A DNA stretch of 64,000 nt, from assembly GCA_963826165.1 (NCBI GenBank), contig CAWGWC010000006.1, positions 159,874-223,873 on the forward strand, in the 5' to 3' direction. Below the pieces are notes generated by a model. It did not search any database, was not told the origin of the DNA, and saw only the letters and a list, made by a program, of their open reading frames with translations. The stretch is from JACVRW01 sp963826165. Its GTDB lineage: Bacteria; Actinomycetota; Thermoleophilia; Solirubrobacterales; Thermoleophilaceae. The position numbers and the translations under genes were made by a program. Below are positions 8,667-15,926 of the stretch, piece by piece. Each line of letters begins with the position of its first letter. Position 1 is the first letter of the stretch.

Positions 8667-9230
8667 ATGTCGACCCAGTATTACGTGGCCAGCTCCCTCG
8701 ACGGCTTCATCGCCGAGGCCGACGACACGCTCGGCTGGCTGCTCGACTACGAGGGCAGCTCCGAGGTGGCCGGCGCCGAGCCTCTCGAAGGCTCCTACGA
8801 GCGCTGGTACGAGGGCGTCGGCGCGCTGGTGATGGGCTCGGCCACCTACGAGTTCGTCCTCGCCGAGATCGAGTCGTGGCCCTACGAGAACGAGCCCACG
8901 TGGGTGCTCAGCAGCCGAGAGCTGCCGGTGCCTTCCGGCGCCGACGTGCGGGTCGTCAACACGCCGGTGGCCGAACTCTTCCCCGAGCTGAAGACCGCCG
9001 CCGGTGAACGTGATCTCTGGGTGGTCGGCGGCGGCAACGTCGCCTCGCAGTTCGCCGGCGAGGGGTTGCTGGACGAGCTGATCCTGACCGTGGTCCCTGT
9101 GGTGCTGGGAGAGGGCAAGCCGCTGTTCGACGAGCGGCTGCCCGGCGCCCCGCTCGAGCTCACCGCCACCCGCCCCTACTCGAACGGCATGGTCGAGCTC
9201 CGCTACTCGATCACGCCTCAAGCATCGTAG
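8667..9230 (+). CDS. Dihydrofolate reductase family protein (RibD C-terminal-like)
   Basis: The protein has about 187 residues. I use ATG 8667 (MSTQYYVASSLDGFIAE); a TTG two codons upstream is also in frame. The family signature is a first strand ending in SLDGFIAE, VMGSATYEFV for the nucleotide-binding helix, WVVGGGNVASQF, and the C-terminal LILTVVPVVLGEGKPLF. It would use NADPH to reduce an unknown substrate; these are not genuine folate enzymes. It is the first of four members of this family in the window. Its 3' end overlaps the convergent sigma factor gene by 20 bases. Confidence 0.85.
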   Translation: MSTQYYVASSLDGFIAEADDTLGWLLDYEGSSEVAGAEPLEGSYERWYEGVGALVMGSATYEFVLAEIESWPYENEPTWVLSSRELPVPSGADVRVVNTPVAELFPELKTAAGERDLWVVGGGNVASQFAGEGLLDELILTVVPVVLGEGKPLFDERLPGAPLELTATRPYSNGMVELRYSITPQAS

Positions 9231-10314
9231 GCAGGCCGAGCCGCGCGAAGGTCAATTCGACCTTGACCGCGTCCGGCGGCTCGTCCGGGAAACGGGCGAT
9301 TGCCTCGGCGTCGAGGCCGTCGGCGGTCCTGGCGATGAACGAGGTGATCTCGCTGATGCGGTCCCCCTCGAAGGTCAGAACGTCGAGAGCGAAGGGACGA
9401 AAGGCCTCGTCGGCGGCCCGCCACGTGTAGGCCCCGACCGCCGGCTGGCCGTTGGCCCAGGCGGCGCGATGAGTCCAGCGCCACTGGCCCGACAGCGGTC
9501 CGTTTGCGAGGAAGCCGGCGATCCCGTCGTGGCCCCGGTACCAGGTGGAGAGCGGCGGCATCGACCAGGCGGCGTCCTCGGCGAGCATCCCCACCACCGT
9601 GTCCACGTCGCCCCGCTCCATGGCGTCCATGTAGCTCTTCACGATCTCGCGCAGACGCTCGTCCCCGAGCGAGCGCAGCGTCTCCTGCTGGCTCTGATCG
9701 GGCAGGCGCTCGTCCACCGCGCCGCGGGCACGCTGCAGCGCACTGTTGACCGAGGCGACCGTGGTGTCGAGCGACTGGGCGGTCTCCTTGGCCGAGAACC
9801 CGAGCACCTCCCGCAGGATCAGCACGGCTCGCTGCCGGGCCGGCAGGTGCTGCAGCGCGGCGACGAAGGCCAGCTCCACCGCTTCCCGCTGCTCGAAGTG
9901 GGCCTCGGGCGCGCTGCCCACCTCCTCGATTCCGATCTGGTCGTCGGGATAGGGCTCGACCCACACGGTCTCCGCCAACGGGACGCCGGGCGCCTCATGG
10001 GGATCGGCCGCGGGGCCGTAGTCCACGGGGATGATCCGCTTCGGGCGGCGAGCGATCAGGTTGAGCGAGGTGTTGGTGGCGATCGTGTAGAGCCACGAGC
10101 GCAGCGAGCTGCGTCCCTCGAAGCGCCGGAGTCCGCGCCAGGCCCTCAGCGACGTCTCCTGCAGGGCGTCCTCGGCGTCGTGAACCGAACTGAGCATCCG
10201 GTAGCAGTGCGCGTGCAGCTCGCCGCGATACGGCTCGAGCAGTCGCCGGAAGGCGTCCTCGTCGCCGTCGCGGGCCGCGTCCAGAAGCTCGTGTTCCTGC
10301 GCCAGGATCATCAT
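9211..10314 (-). CDS. ECF-type RNA polymerase sigma factor with C-terminal SnoaL-like domain (TIGR02960 type)
   Basis: I use ATG 10314, giving about 367 residues. Sigma region 2 is seen in ELHAHCYRMLSSVHDAEDALQE followed by RSWLYTIATN. Region 4 is seen in LPARQRAVLILREVLGFSAKE and TTVASVNSALQRAR. A C-terminal NTF2/SnoaL-like domain (about residues 230-367; MLAEDAAWSMPPLSTWYRGHD) replaces an anti-sigma partner, as in large actinobacterial ECF sigmas whose extra domain modulates activity. No anti-sigma gene is next to it. It is divergent from a VOC gene with only 43 bases between the starts, so both promoters must be packed there. Confidence 0.9.
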   Translation of the reverse strand: MMILAQEHELLDAARDGDEDAFRRLLEPYRGELHAHCYRMLSSVHDAEDALQETSLRAWRGLRRFEGRSSLRSWLYTIATNTSLNLIARRPKRIIPVDYGPAADPHEAPGVPLAETVWVEPYPDDQIGIEEVGSAPEAHFEQREAVELAFVAALQHLPARQRAVLILREVLGFSAKETAQSLDTTVASVNSALQRARGAVDERLPDQSQQETLRSLGDERLREIVKSYMDAMERGDVDTVVGMLAEDAAWSMPPLSTWYRGHDGIAGFLANGPLSGQWRWTHRAAWANGQPAVGAYTWRAADEAFRPFALDVLTFEGDRISEITSFIARTADGLDAEAIARFPDEPPDAVKVELTFARLGLPTMLEA

Positions 10315-10357
10315 GGCGCTTAATTCTTGCGGTTGGCCGGGTCTAAGGGCCGAGGGA

Positions 10358-10720
10358 ATGAGCCGCGAGCTCGCCAAACCTGTCGTGCATCTCGAGTTGC
10401 ACACCGGCGACCTGCAGGGCGCACGGGCGTTCTACGCCGCTCTGTGCGACTGGCGCACCGAGCGGATCCAGGTGCGCGACCGGGCGTACGAGGCACTGTC
10501 CATGGGCGGCCGGCTGGGCGGCGGCATGGTCGAATGCTCCACCACGCGCCCGCTCTGGCTGCCCTACGTGGAGGTGCCGGACGTGGCCGCGGCCACGGAG
10601 CGCGCCCGCAGCTGCGAGGCCTCGGTCCTCCTCGAGCCCCGCGAGGGCCCGGCCGGCTGGCGCAGCGTGGTCAGCGGCCCGGCGGCCGGCGAGATTGCTC
10701 TCTGGCAGCCCAAGCGCTGA
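10358..10720 (+). CDS. VOC (glyoxalase/bleomycin resistance-like) family protein
   Basis: The protein has 120 residues from ATG 10358 (GAGGGAATG context). The start VVHLELHTGDLQGARAFYAALCDW is the typical first beta-alpha-beta unit of a VOC metalloenzyme fold, and PYVEVPDVAAATERAR opens the second. The C-terminal GEIALWQPK resembles the last metal-ligand strand. The reaction is unknown; such small VOC proteins are often isomerases, dioxygenases or binding proteins. It is divergent from the sigma factor gene and 70 bases upstream of a DHFR-like gene that may be co-transcribed. Confidence 0.8.
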   Translation: MSRELAKPVVHLELHTGDLQGARAFYAALCDWRTERIQVRDRAYEALSMGGRLGGGMVECSTTRPLWLPYVEVPDVAAATERARSCEASVLLEPREGPAGWRSVVSGPAAGEIALWQPKR

Positions 10721-10790
10721 CTGTCGATTTTCGCGCCCCTCGTTCGACGCCCGGGTAGTAGCCCTCAACCAAGACAAGAGAGGACTCTCG

Positions 10791-11327
10791 ATGCGAAAGC
10801 TCGTGGAATCGACGTTCGTGACGCTCGACGGAGTGATCGGCAACCCGCAGGAATGGGGCCCGCCCTACTGGGACGACGAGCACGCCGGCTACGCCGAGAA
10901 GCTCCTGTCGCCGGCCGACGCTCTGCTGCTGGGCCGCCACACCTACGAGGGTTTCGCCCAGGCTTGGCCCGAGCGCGGCGGCGAGTACGCCGGCAAGCTC
11001 AACAGCATGCCCAAGCACGTGGCATCACGAACGCTCGAGGAGACCACCTGGAACGCCGCTCTGCTCGAGGGCGACGCGGCCGAGAGCGTGGCCGCGATCA
11101 AGGAGCAGCCCGGCGGCGACATCCTGAAGTACGGCACCGGCGAGCTCGATCGCGCCCTGATGGAGAACGACCTGGTGGACGAGTTCCACTTCTGGGTCTT
11201 CCCCGTGATCGCCGGAGGGGGAGAGCGGCTCCTCGAAGGCTTTGACCTGACCCACCTCGAGATGGTGGACCAGACGACGTTCAAGAGCGGCATCGTGGTG
11301 GGCGTCTACACATCGAAGGAGGGTTGA
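10791..11327 (+). CDS. Dihydrofolate reductase family protein (RibD C-terminal-like)
   Basis: The protein has 178 residues from ATG 10791, preceded by AGAGGA at good spacing. It begins MRKLVESTFVTLDGVIGNPQEW, keeps LLLGRHTYEGFAQAWP (nucleotide-binding loop), PGGDILKYGTGELDRALME and FHFWVFPVIAGGGERL, and ends in a GVVVGVY-like strand. It is a full-length member of the NADPH-dependent DHFR-like family with unknown substrate. It is the second of four relatives in the window and differs enough from the first to exclude a recent duplication. The 3' end overlaps the convergent GNAT gene by 22 bases. Confidence 0.87.
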   Translation: MRKLVESTFVTLDGVIGNPQEWGPPYWDDEHAGYAEKLLSPADALLLGRHTYEGFAQAWPERGGEYAGKLNSMPKHVASRTLEETTWNAALLEGDAAESVAAIKEQPGGDILKYGTGELDRALMENDLVDEFHFWVFPVIAGGGERLLEGFDLTHLEMVDQTTFKSGIVVGVYTSKEG

Positions 11328-12073
11328 CGCGGCAGGCGCATGAGCTGCATCGCCGTCCAGGCGGGGCGAAAGCCCAGGCGGGCGTACAGCTGCTTCGGCC
11401 GGCCCTCGTCGTCGGCCACGATCCAGAGGTCGGCGGCGTCACTGCCGGCCTCGATCGCGGCGCAGGTCACGGCCGTGCCGAGCCCGCGGCCGCGCCGGTC
11501 GGGTCTGACATAGACCTGAGCGACCTCGGCCGAGCCGCCGATGCGCTCGAGCTGCGCGAAGGCCACCGCCTGGCCCGATTCGAGGACCGCCAGGACCCTG
11601 GCCCCCAGCAACCTCGACACCTCACGCTGCTCTGCCAGGTGATCGCCCATGTCCAGGCTAGGGAAGTCCTCCTCGTGCCAAGCCGTGCGCAGATCGTCCA
11701 CCGCCTCCTGGGGGACCTCCTCGACGGGGACCTCGGACCGCGGCGGCGGTGGTCCTCGGTGGAGCATCCACACCTCGGGATAGGTCTCCCACCCCCATTC
11801 GTCGAAGGCGCCCCGGACACGATTCGCGCTGTGGATGTCCTCCCAGTCGAAGCGCCGGTGCTCGTGATTCGCCTGAACCTCGTCCGCGAACGCCACCAGA
11901 GCCTCCGCCGTCATGCCTGGATCCTCCTCGACCCGGATCGAGTTGAAGTCGAAGTAAGTCGGCCAGCGGGTGGTCGACACGATCGTGCCGTGGGCCCAGG
12001 GCTCGAACACGTCACACACGATGCTGTGGGCGGCGTGGTGCCAGGCCCGGGCCCGCTCCGCGACATCGTCCAC
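11306..12073 (-). CDS. GNAT family N-acetyltransferase
   Basis: The 255-residue protein starts at GTG 12073. The C-terminal half (residues about 130-250) has the acetyl-CoA binding core VYVRPDRRGRGLGTAV (motif A, R/QxxGxG/A) and the later LYARLGFRPAWTAMQL strand. The N-terminal half (WPTYFDFNSIRVEED) is a GNAT-like extension seen in many actinobacterial acetyltransferases. The acceptor substrate is unknown. The gene is convergent with the DHFR-like gene and overlaps its 3' end by 22 bases. Confidence 0.85.
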   Translation of the reverse strand: MDDVAERARAWHHAAHSIVCDVFEPWAHGTIVSTTRWPTYFDFNSIRVEEDPGMTAEALVAFADEVQANHEHRRFDWEDIHSANRVRGAFDEWGWETYPEVWMLHRGPPPPRSEVPVEEVPQEAVDDLRTAWHEEDFPSLDMGDHLAEQREVSRLLGARVLAVLESGQAVAFAQLERIGGSAEVAQVYVRPDRRGRGLGTAVTCAAIEAGSDAADLWIVADDEGRPKQLYARLGFRPAWTAMQLMRLPRQPSFDV

Positions 12074-12131
12074 GCGGGTCAGCGTAAGCCACGCCGGACC
12101 TCACGCGTTGTGGGACGATGGGTCTCTGGCC

Positions 12132-13151
12132 GTGAGGTACCTGACCGCCCTGCTCGCCGCGGCTCTGCTCGCCGTCGTCCCCGCGACCGTGGCCGCCGCC
12201 CCCTACACCGCTCCCGGCGGGAAGGTGCTCTGGGGCGGCCAGGGCGGCTACCGCGCGGGCAACATCGCCGACTTCGAACGCCAGTCCGGCAAGCACCCCG
12301 CGGTGTTCAACTACTTCATCTCCTGGCGGGCCACCAGCGCCGACGTCAACTGGCTCTCGATCCGGCTCGATGAGGCCTCGCGGATGCGCTCGCGGCCGAT
12401 GCTGTCGGTGTCCACCGACCGGACCGGCCTGAGCCCGGCGGACCTGGCGCGCGGCGGGGGCGACGGCTTCCTCGTCGCGCTCAACCGCCTGCTCGGTGAG
12501 CACGGCGGCGTGACCTACCTGCGGCCGCTGTCCGAGATGAACAACGCCAACAACCCGTACTCGCCCTATGACCAGGCCGGACGTTCGCGTGGGCCCGCCT
12601 TCTCCACCGGGCAGTTCAAGAAGGCCTGGCGGCGGCTGGCCCTGATCGTCCGCGGCGGCGACGTGGCCGCCATCGACGCGAAGCTGCGCCGGCAGGGACT
12701 GCCGCCCGTGAGGACGAGCGCCGAGGAGCTGCCTCGCCCGCGGGTGGCGCTCATGTGGGTGCCGCTGTCGTTCGGCAATCCCGAGATTCCGAAGAACCAT
12801 CCGAAGTACTTCTGGCCCGGTGGGCGCTACGTGGACTGGGTCGGCACCACCTGGTACTCGCCCTACAGGAACTCGAGCGCGTTCAACCGCCTCTACAGCT
12901 ACCCGAAGTGGCGCTCCAAGCCGTTCGCCTTCGCCGAGTGGGGCGTGTGGGGCGCCGACGTGCCGGGCTTCGTCGGCCAGTTCTTCGGCTTCCTCAAGAG
13001 CCACCCGCGGGTGCGCATGGCCGTCTACTACCAGTCGGCGTCGCTCAAGCCCGAGTTCCGCCTCTCCACCCATCCGGCATCGCGAGCGGCCCTGCGCCGG
13101 GCGGTCCGCTGGCCCCGCCTCACTGGCTTCGCGCCTGAGCTGGCGCCGTAG
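12132..13151 (+). CDS. Secreted glycoside hydrolase, GH26-like (beta-mannanase-type) fold
   Basis: The protein has 339 residues from GTG 12132, with a signal peptide (YLTALLAAALLAVVPATVAAAP). Two glutamates sit where a GH26-like (beta/alpha)8 enzyme would place them: RPLSEMNNANNPYS (Glu135, candidate acid/base) and FAFAEWGVWG (Glu269, candidate nucleophile). The early segment VLWGGQGGY and the aromatic WVGTTWYSPYRNSSAF fit sugar-binding subsites. A secreted endo-mannanase or related beta-glycanase is the best guess; the polysaccharide is not determined. The ABC1 kinase gene follows within 15 bases. Confidence 0.75.
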   Translation: MRYLTALLAAALLAVVPATVAAAPYTAPGGKVLWGGQGGYRAGNIADFERQSGKHPAVFNYFISWRATSADVNWLSIRLDEASRMRSRPMLSVSTDRTGLSPADLARGGGDGFLVALNRLLGEHGGVTYLRPLSEMNNANNPYSPYDQAGRSRGPAFSTGQFKKAWRRLALIVRGGDVAAIDAKLRRQGLPPVRTSAEELPRPRVALMWVPLSFGNPEIPKNHPKYFWPGGRYVDWVGTTWYSPYRNSSAFNRLYSYPKWRSKPFAFAEWGVWGADVPGFVGQFFGFLKSHPRVRMAVYYQSASLKPEFRLSTHPASRAALRRAVRWPRLTGFAPELAP

Positions 13152-13152
13152 C

Positions 13153-13158
13153 TAGGGT
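13153..13158 (+). promoter_or_regulatory. -10 element (TAGGGT) of the ABC1 kinase gene, likely leaderless
   Basis: TAGGGT fits the actinobacterial TANNNT -10 consensus and ends 7 bases before GTG 13166. There is no ribosome binding site in between. A transcript starting at that GTG would be leaderless, which is why I choose that start over the in-frame GTG at 13157, which overlaps the -10 element itself. Confidence 0.5.
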
Positions 13159-13165
13159 GGCGGCA

Positions 13166-14833
13166 GTGCCCTCCACCCACCCTGCGACCCGCGTGCTCGT
13201 CCAGCACCGCGGCCGGGCCGAGGAGATCCTCAGGGTGTTCGCCCGGCACGGCATCGCGCTCATGGCTGACGGATCGGTGCGTGCTCGCCTGGCCGACTTC
13301 CTCCCGCGCGAAGAGGCCCGCAACGGCGGGCCTATGAGTGACGGCGAGCGCCTGCGCTCGGCCCTGTCAGAACTCGGGCCCACCTTCATCAAGCTGGGCC
13401 AGGTGCTCAGCACGCGTATCGACCTTGTCGGTCCCGACGTGGCCGCCGAGCTCAAGGAGCTGCAGACCCGCTGTCCCGAGGACTCCGAGGACACCGTACG
13501 GGCGACCCTGGAGAGCGACCTGGGCCGGCCCGTGACCGAGGCCTTCTCGCGCTTCGACTTCGAGCCGCTGGCCTCGGCCTCCGTGGCTCAGGCCCACGAG
13601 GCGGTGCTGCACGACGGCACCGAGGTCGTGGTCAAGGTCCAGCACGCCGGCATCCGCCAGGTCGTGACCGCCGACTTCGACATCCTGGAGGCGCTGGCTG
13701 CGGTCCTGGAGGAGCACGACGAGTCGATCGCGCTCTGGCGACCGCGCGGCGTGGTCAAGCAGCTCCGGCGCACGGTGCTGGCCGAGCTCGACCTGGTCCG
13801 CGAAGCCAACGTCCTCCTGCGGGCAGCCGCCAACTTCCGCGGCGAGGAGGACGTGGTGATCCCGGTGCCGTACACCGAGGTCTCCGGCCCCCGGGTCCTG
13901 ACCATGAGCCGGTTGCAGGGACGGCCGCTCACCTCGGTGGCCGATGACCCCTCGATCGACGGAAGCGCGTTTGCGCTCCGGGCCGCCCGCATCTTCCTCG
14001 AGATGATCTTCCGCGACCGGCTCTTCCATGCCGACCCGCATCCCGGCAACGTCCTGGTCGAGAAGAGGCCCGAGGGCCTGCGATACGGCATCCTCGACTG
14101 GGGCGAGGTGGGCACGATCGACCGGGCGCTCGAGGACAAGCTCGGGGCGTTCCTGATGGCCGCCGTGAGCGGCGACCGCGCCGACGTAGCCGACGCGCTG
14201 CTCGAAATCGTCACCGCCCCGGCCCACCTCGACGCCGAGGCGTTCCGGCTCGACGTGGCCGACTGGCTCGACACCCACGGATCGTCGGGAGCGGAGAACC
14301 TCGACATCGCGGCCGCTGTGGAGGACCTCACGCGCATCGTGCGCGAGCATCGCCTGCGCATGCCGCCCGACGTTGCGATGCTCGGCAAGACGCTCATACA
14401 GCTGCAGGGCGACCTGACCATGGCGGGCGCGGGACTGCACATCGGCGAGGCGGTGAGCGGCTACATGCAGGAGATCGTCAAGCAGCGGCTCTCACCCGAG
14501 CGGATGGCGCGACGCGCGCGGCGCGCCGCCCACGACTGGGAGCGGCTCGCCCAGCAGGCGCCTCGCGAGCTCTCGGCGATCCTCGAGGCTGTCCGCCTCG
14601 GCGAGCTCGACGTGCCCCTGCGCCTGGACACGCTCGACCGAAACGTCAACCGTCTCGTCTACGGCATCCTCACCGCCGCGCTGTTCAGCGGCGCCTCGAA
14701 CCTGTGGGCGCGCCGGACGCCCCCGGTCACCAAGGGCGGGATCTCGATCCCCGGAGCGCTGGGAACGATCGGCTCGGCCGCGTTCGCGGTACGGATCCTG
14801 CGGGCGGCACGGCGAAGCGGCGGGTTGAGCTAG
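13166..14833 (+). CDS. ABC1/AarF (UbiB) family atypical kinase
   Basis: The protein has about 555 residues. UbiB-family marks are present: FIKLGQVLSTR (the KxGQ motif that replaces the glycine-rich loop entry), ASASVAQAHEA (Ala-rich loop), VVVKVQH (ATP lysine), HADPHPGNVLV (catalytic loop) and LDWGEVG in place of the DFG segment. Two hydrophobic segments at the C terminus suggest membrane association. UbiB proteins are ATPases that support isoprenoid quinone or lipid metabolism; the exact client here is unknown. The gene follows the GH26-like gene and its 3' end overlaps a small convergent gene by 4 bases. Confidence 0.88.
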   Translation: MPSTHPATRVLVQHRGRAEEILRVFARHGIALMADGSVRARLADFLPREEARNGGPMSDGERLRSALSELGPTFIKLGQVLSTRIDLVGPDVAAELKELQTRCPEDSEDTVRATLESDLGRPVTEAFSRFDFEPLASASVAQAHEAVLHDGTEVVVKVQHAGIRQVVTADFDILEALAAVLEEHDESIALWRPRGVVKQLRRTVLAELDLVREANVLLRAAANFRGEEDVVIPVPYTEVSGPRVLTMSRLQGRPLTSVADDPSIDGSAFALRAARIFLEMIFRDRLFHADPHPGNVLVEKRPEGLRYGILDWGEVGTIDRALEDKLGAFLMAAVSGDRADVADALLEIVTAPAHLDAEAFRLDVADWLDTHGSSGAENLDIAAAVEDLTRIVREHRLRMPPDVAMLGKTLIQLQGDLTMAGAGLHIGEAVSGYMQEIVKQRLSPERMARRARRAAHDWERLAQQAPRELSAILEAVRLGELDVPLRLDTLDRNVNRLVYGILTAALFSGASNLWARRTPPVTKGGISIPGALGTIGSAAFAVRILRAARRSGGLS

Positions 14834-15147
14834 GCGTCGCTCTCGAGCCCGAGCGGCACGAGCGTGAAGGCCACGCCGCCGTGCCGGACCGCCACCGAGG
14901 CCCCGGGCCGAAACGGCGGCTGCGACCGCGGATCGGCCGGCGGCGGGGTCAGCCCGAACAGCCGGTGGCAGACCCGCAGACCGTGGTACCGGAGGGCCCG
15001 GGCGGCGTCGCGCTCACTGAGGCGCCAGCCCGCCGCCTCGAGGCGCCCGCCGTGCCAGAGCTCCCAGCGCCAGCGCCGGAAGACGAAGCGGCCCCGCGGC
15101 AGATCGTGGAGGGCGTAGCGAAAGGAAAGCGTCTCGACGACGGACAC
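14830..15147 (-). CDS. Small conserved-looking hypothetical protein
   Basis: This 105-residue protein is not recognised. It starts with GTG 15147, preceded on the minus strand by TAACCT at 15156-15161, a TANNNT element 8 bases before the start with no ribosome binding site, so it may be leaderless. It is rich in Arg and Trp (RFVFRRWRWELWHGG), followed by a helix SERDAARALRYHG and a proline-rich turn before VAVRHGGVAFTLVPL. No signal peptide or membrane segment is seen. The opposite strand of this stretch has no better reading. It overlaps the ABC1 stop by 4 bases. Confidence 0.55.
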   Translation of the reverse strand: MSVVETLSFRYALHDLPRGRFVFRRWRWELWHGGRLEAAGWRLSERDAARALRYHGLRVCHRLFGLTPPPADPRSQPPFRPGASVAVRHGGVAFTLVPLGLESDA

Positions 15148-15183
15148 GCCAGACGAGGTTAACGGCGACGTGGCCCGCGCGCC

Positions 15184-15650
15184 TCACGCACCGGTGGCCG
15201 CGGCAAACGCCTCTTCCACCCGCCGTTTGGACTCGGCTCCGCCCGGTGGGCTGAGCGGTGTCGAGCAGTTCTTCGTGTATTCGGCGGTGGGGAAGATCAG
15301 CTCGCTCCTGGCAGCCTCCGGATCGGTCTCCTGGAAGATCTCCTTGACCCCGGCGCACCGGAGTGACCGCGCTGGTCCAGCCCACGATCTGAGCCTGGTT
15401 CTCCGGCTCGTACGCGTAGTTGATGAACTCGTACGCCGCAGTGGGGTTCGGGGCCCCGGCCGGGAATCACCCAATGGTCCCACCAGACCATGCACCCCTC
15501 CGTGGGCATCCTCCACTCGAGCTTCGGGTCGTCGGCCTGCAGCTGAATGGCGTCGGCAGCCCAGCCCATGACCGCGACCGCGTCGCCCGTGGCCAGGTCG
15601 CTCGTGTAGTCGGCGCCAGTGGTGCGGCGAATCTGCCCGGAGTCCGCTGG
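15184..15650 (-). pseudogene. 3' remnant of a spermidine/putrescine-type ABC transporter substrate-binding protein gene
   Basis: Translated across three frames the minus strand gives a continuous PotD-like C-terminal domain: DSGQIRRTTGADYTSDLATG, then AVMGWAADAIQ, MVWWDHWVIP, APNPTAAYEFINYAYEP, VGWTSAVTPV, and GVKEIFQETDPEAARSELIF to the stop at 15184. The frame changes near 15459-15464 and near 15348-15353, each consistent with one extra base. The N-terminal half and any start are missing: homology ends near 15650, where a VOC gene fragment on the other strand begins. No permease or ATPase genes accompany it. It is non-functional as it stands because of the truncation, whatever the cause of the indels. 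Confidence 0.8.
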
Positions 15651-15926
15651 GCGGACATCGAGCTGTCAGGCGGTCAGGTCCTGGAGCTGATCGAGTACAT
15701 CGATCCCCGCGGCACACCCAGCCGGCCTGCCGCCAACGATCCGGGAGCGACCCACATCTCCCTGCGCGTCGGCGACATCGAGGCGATTCACGGCCGCCTG
15801 CGCCAAGCGGGGGTGCCGGTGCGCACCGACCCGATCGAGCTCACGGCCCCGGGGGCTTGGCAGGGGGCGAGATGCTTCTACGCAAGCGATCCCGATGGGG
15901 TCACCGTGGAGCTGATCCAGGTCTAG
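15640..15926 (+). pseudogene. 3' remnant of a VOC (glyoxalase-like) gene
   Basis: The readable VOC part starts at about PGVRWADIELSGGQVLELIEYIDP. It continues through ATHISLRVGDIEAIHGRLRQAG and CFYASDPDGVTVELIQV to the stop at 15926. This is roughly the C-terminal two thirds of a VOC protein of about 140 residues. The same frame stays open upstream, but its translation there is the antisense of the PotD remnant, so the true 5' end is gone. The 3' end overlaps the convergent LAL regulator gene by 26 bases. Confidence 0.7.

Noticed and set aside
15420..15640. Upstream part of the VOC open frame as a longer VOC protein
   Set aside because: The minus strand of this part is readable PotD-like protein. 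The plus translation has no VOC features until about PGVRWADIE, so it is not part of the gene.
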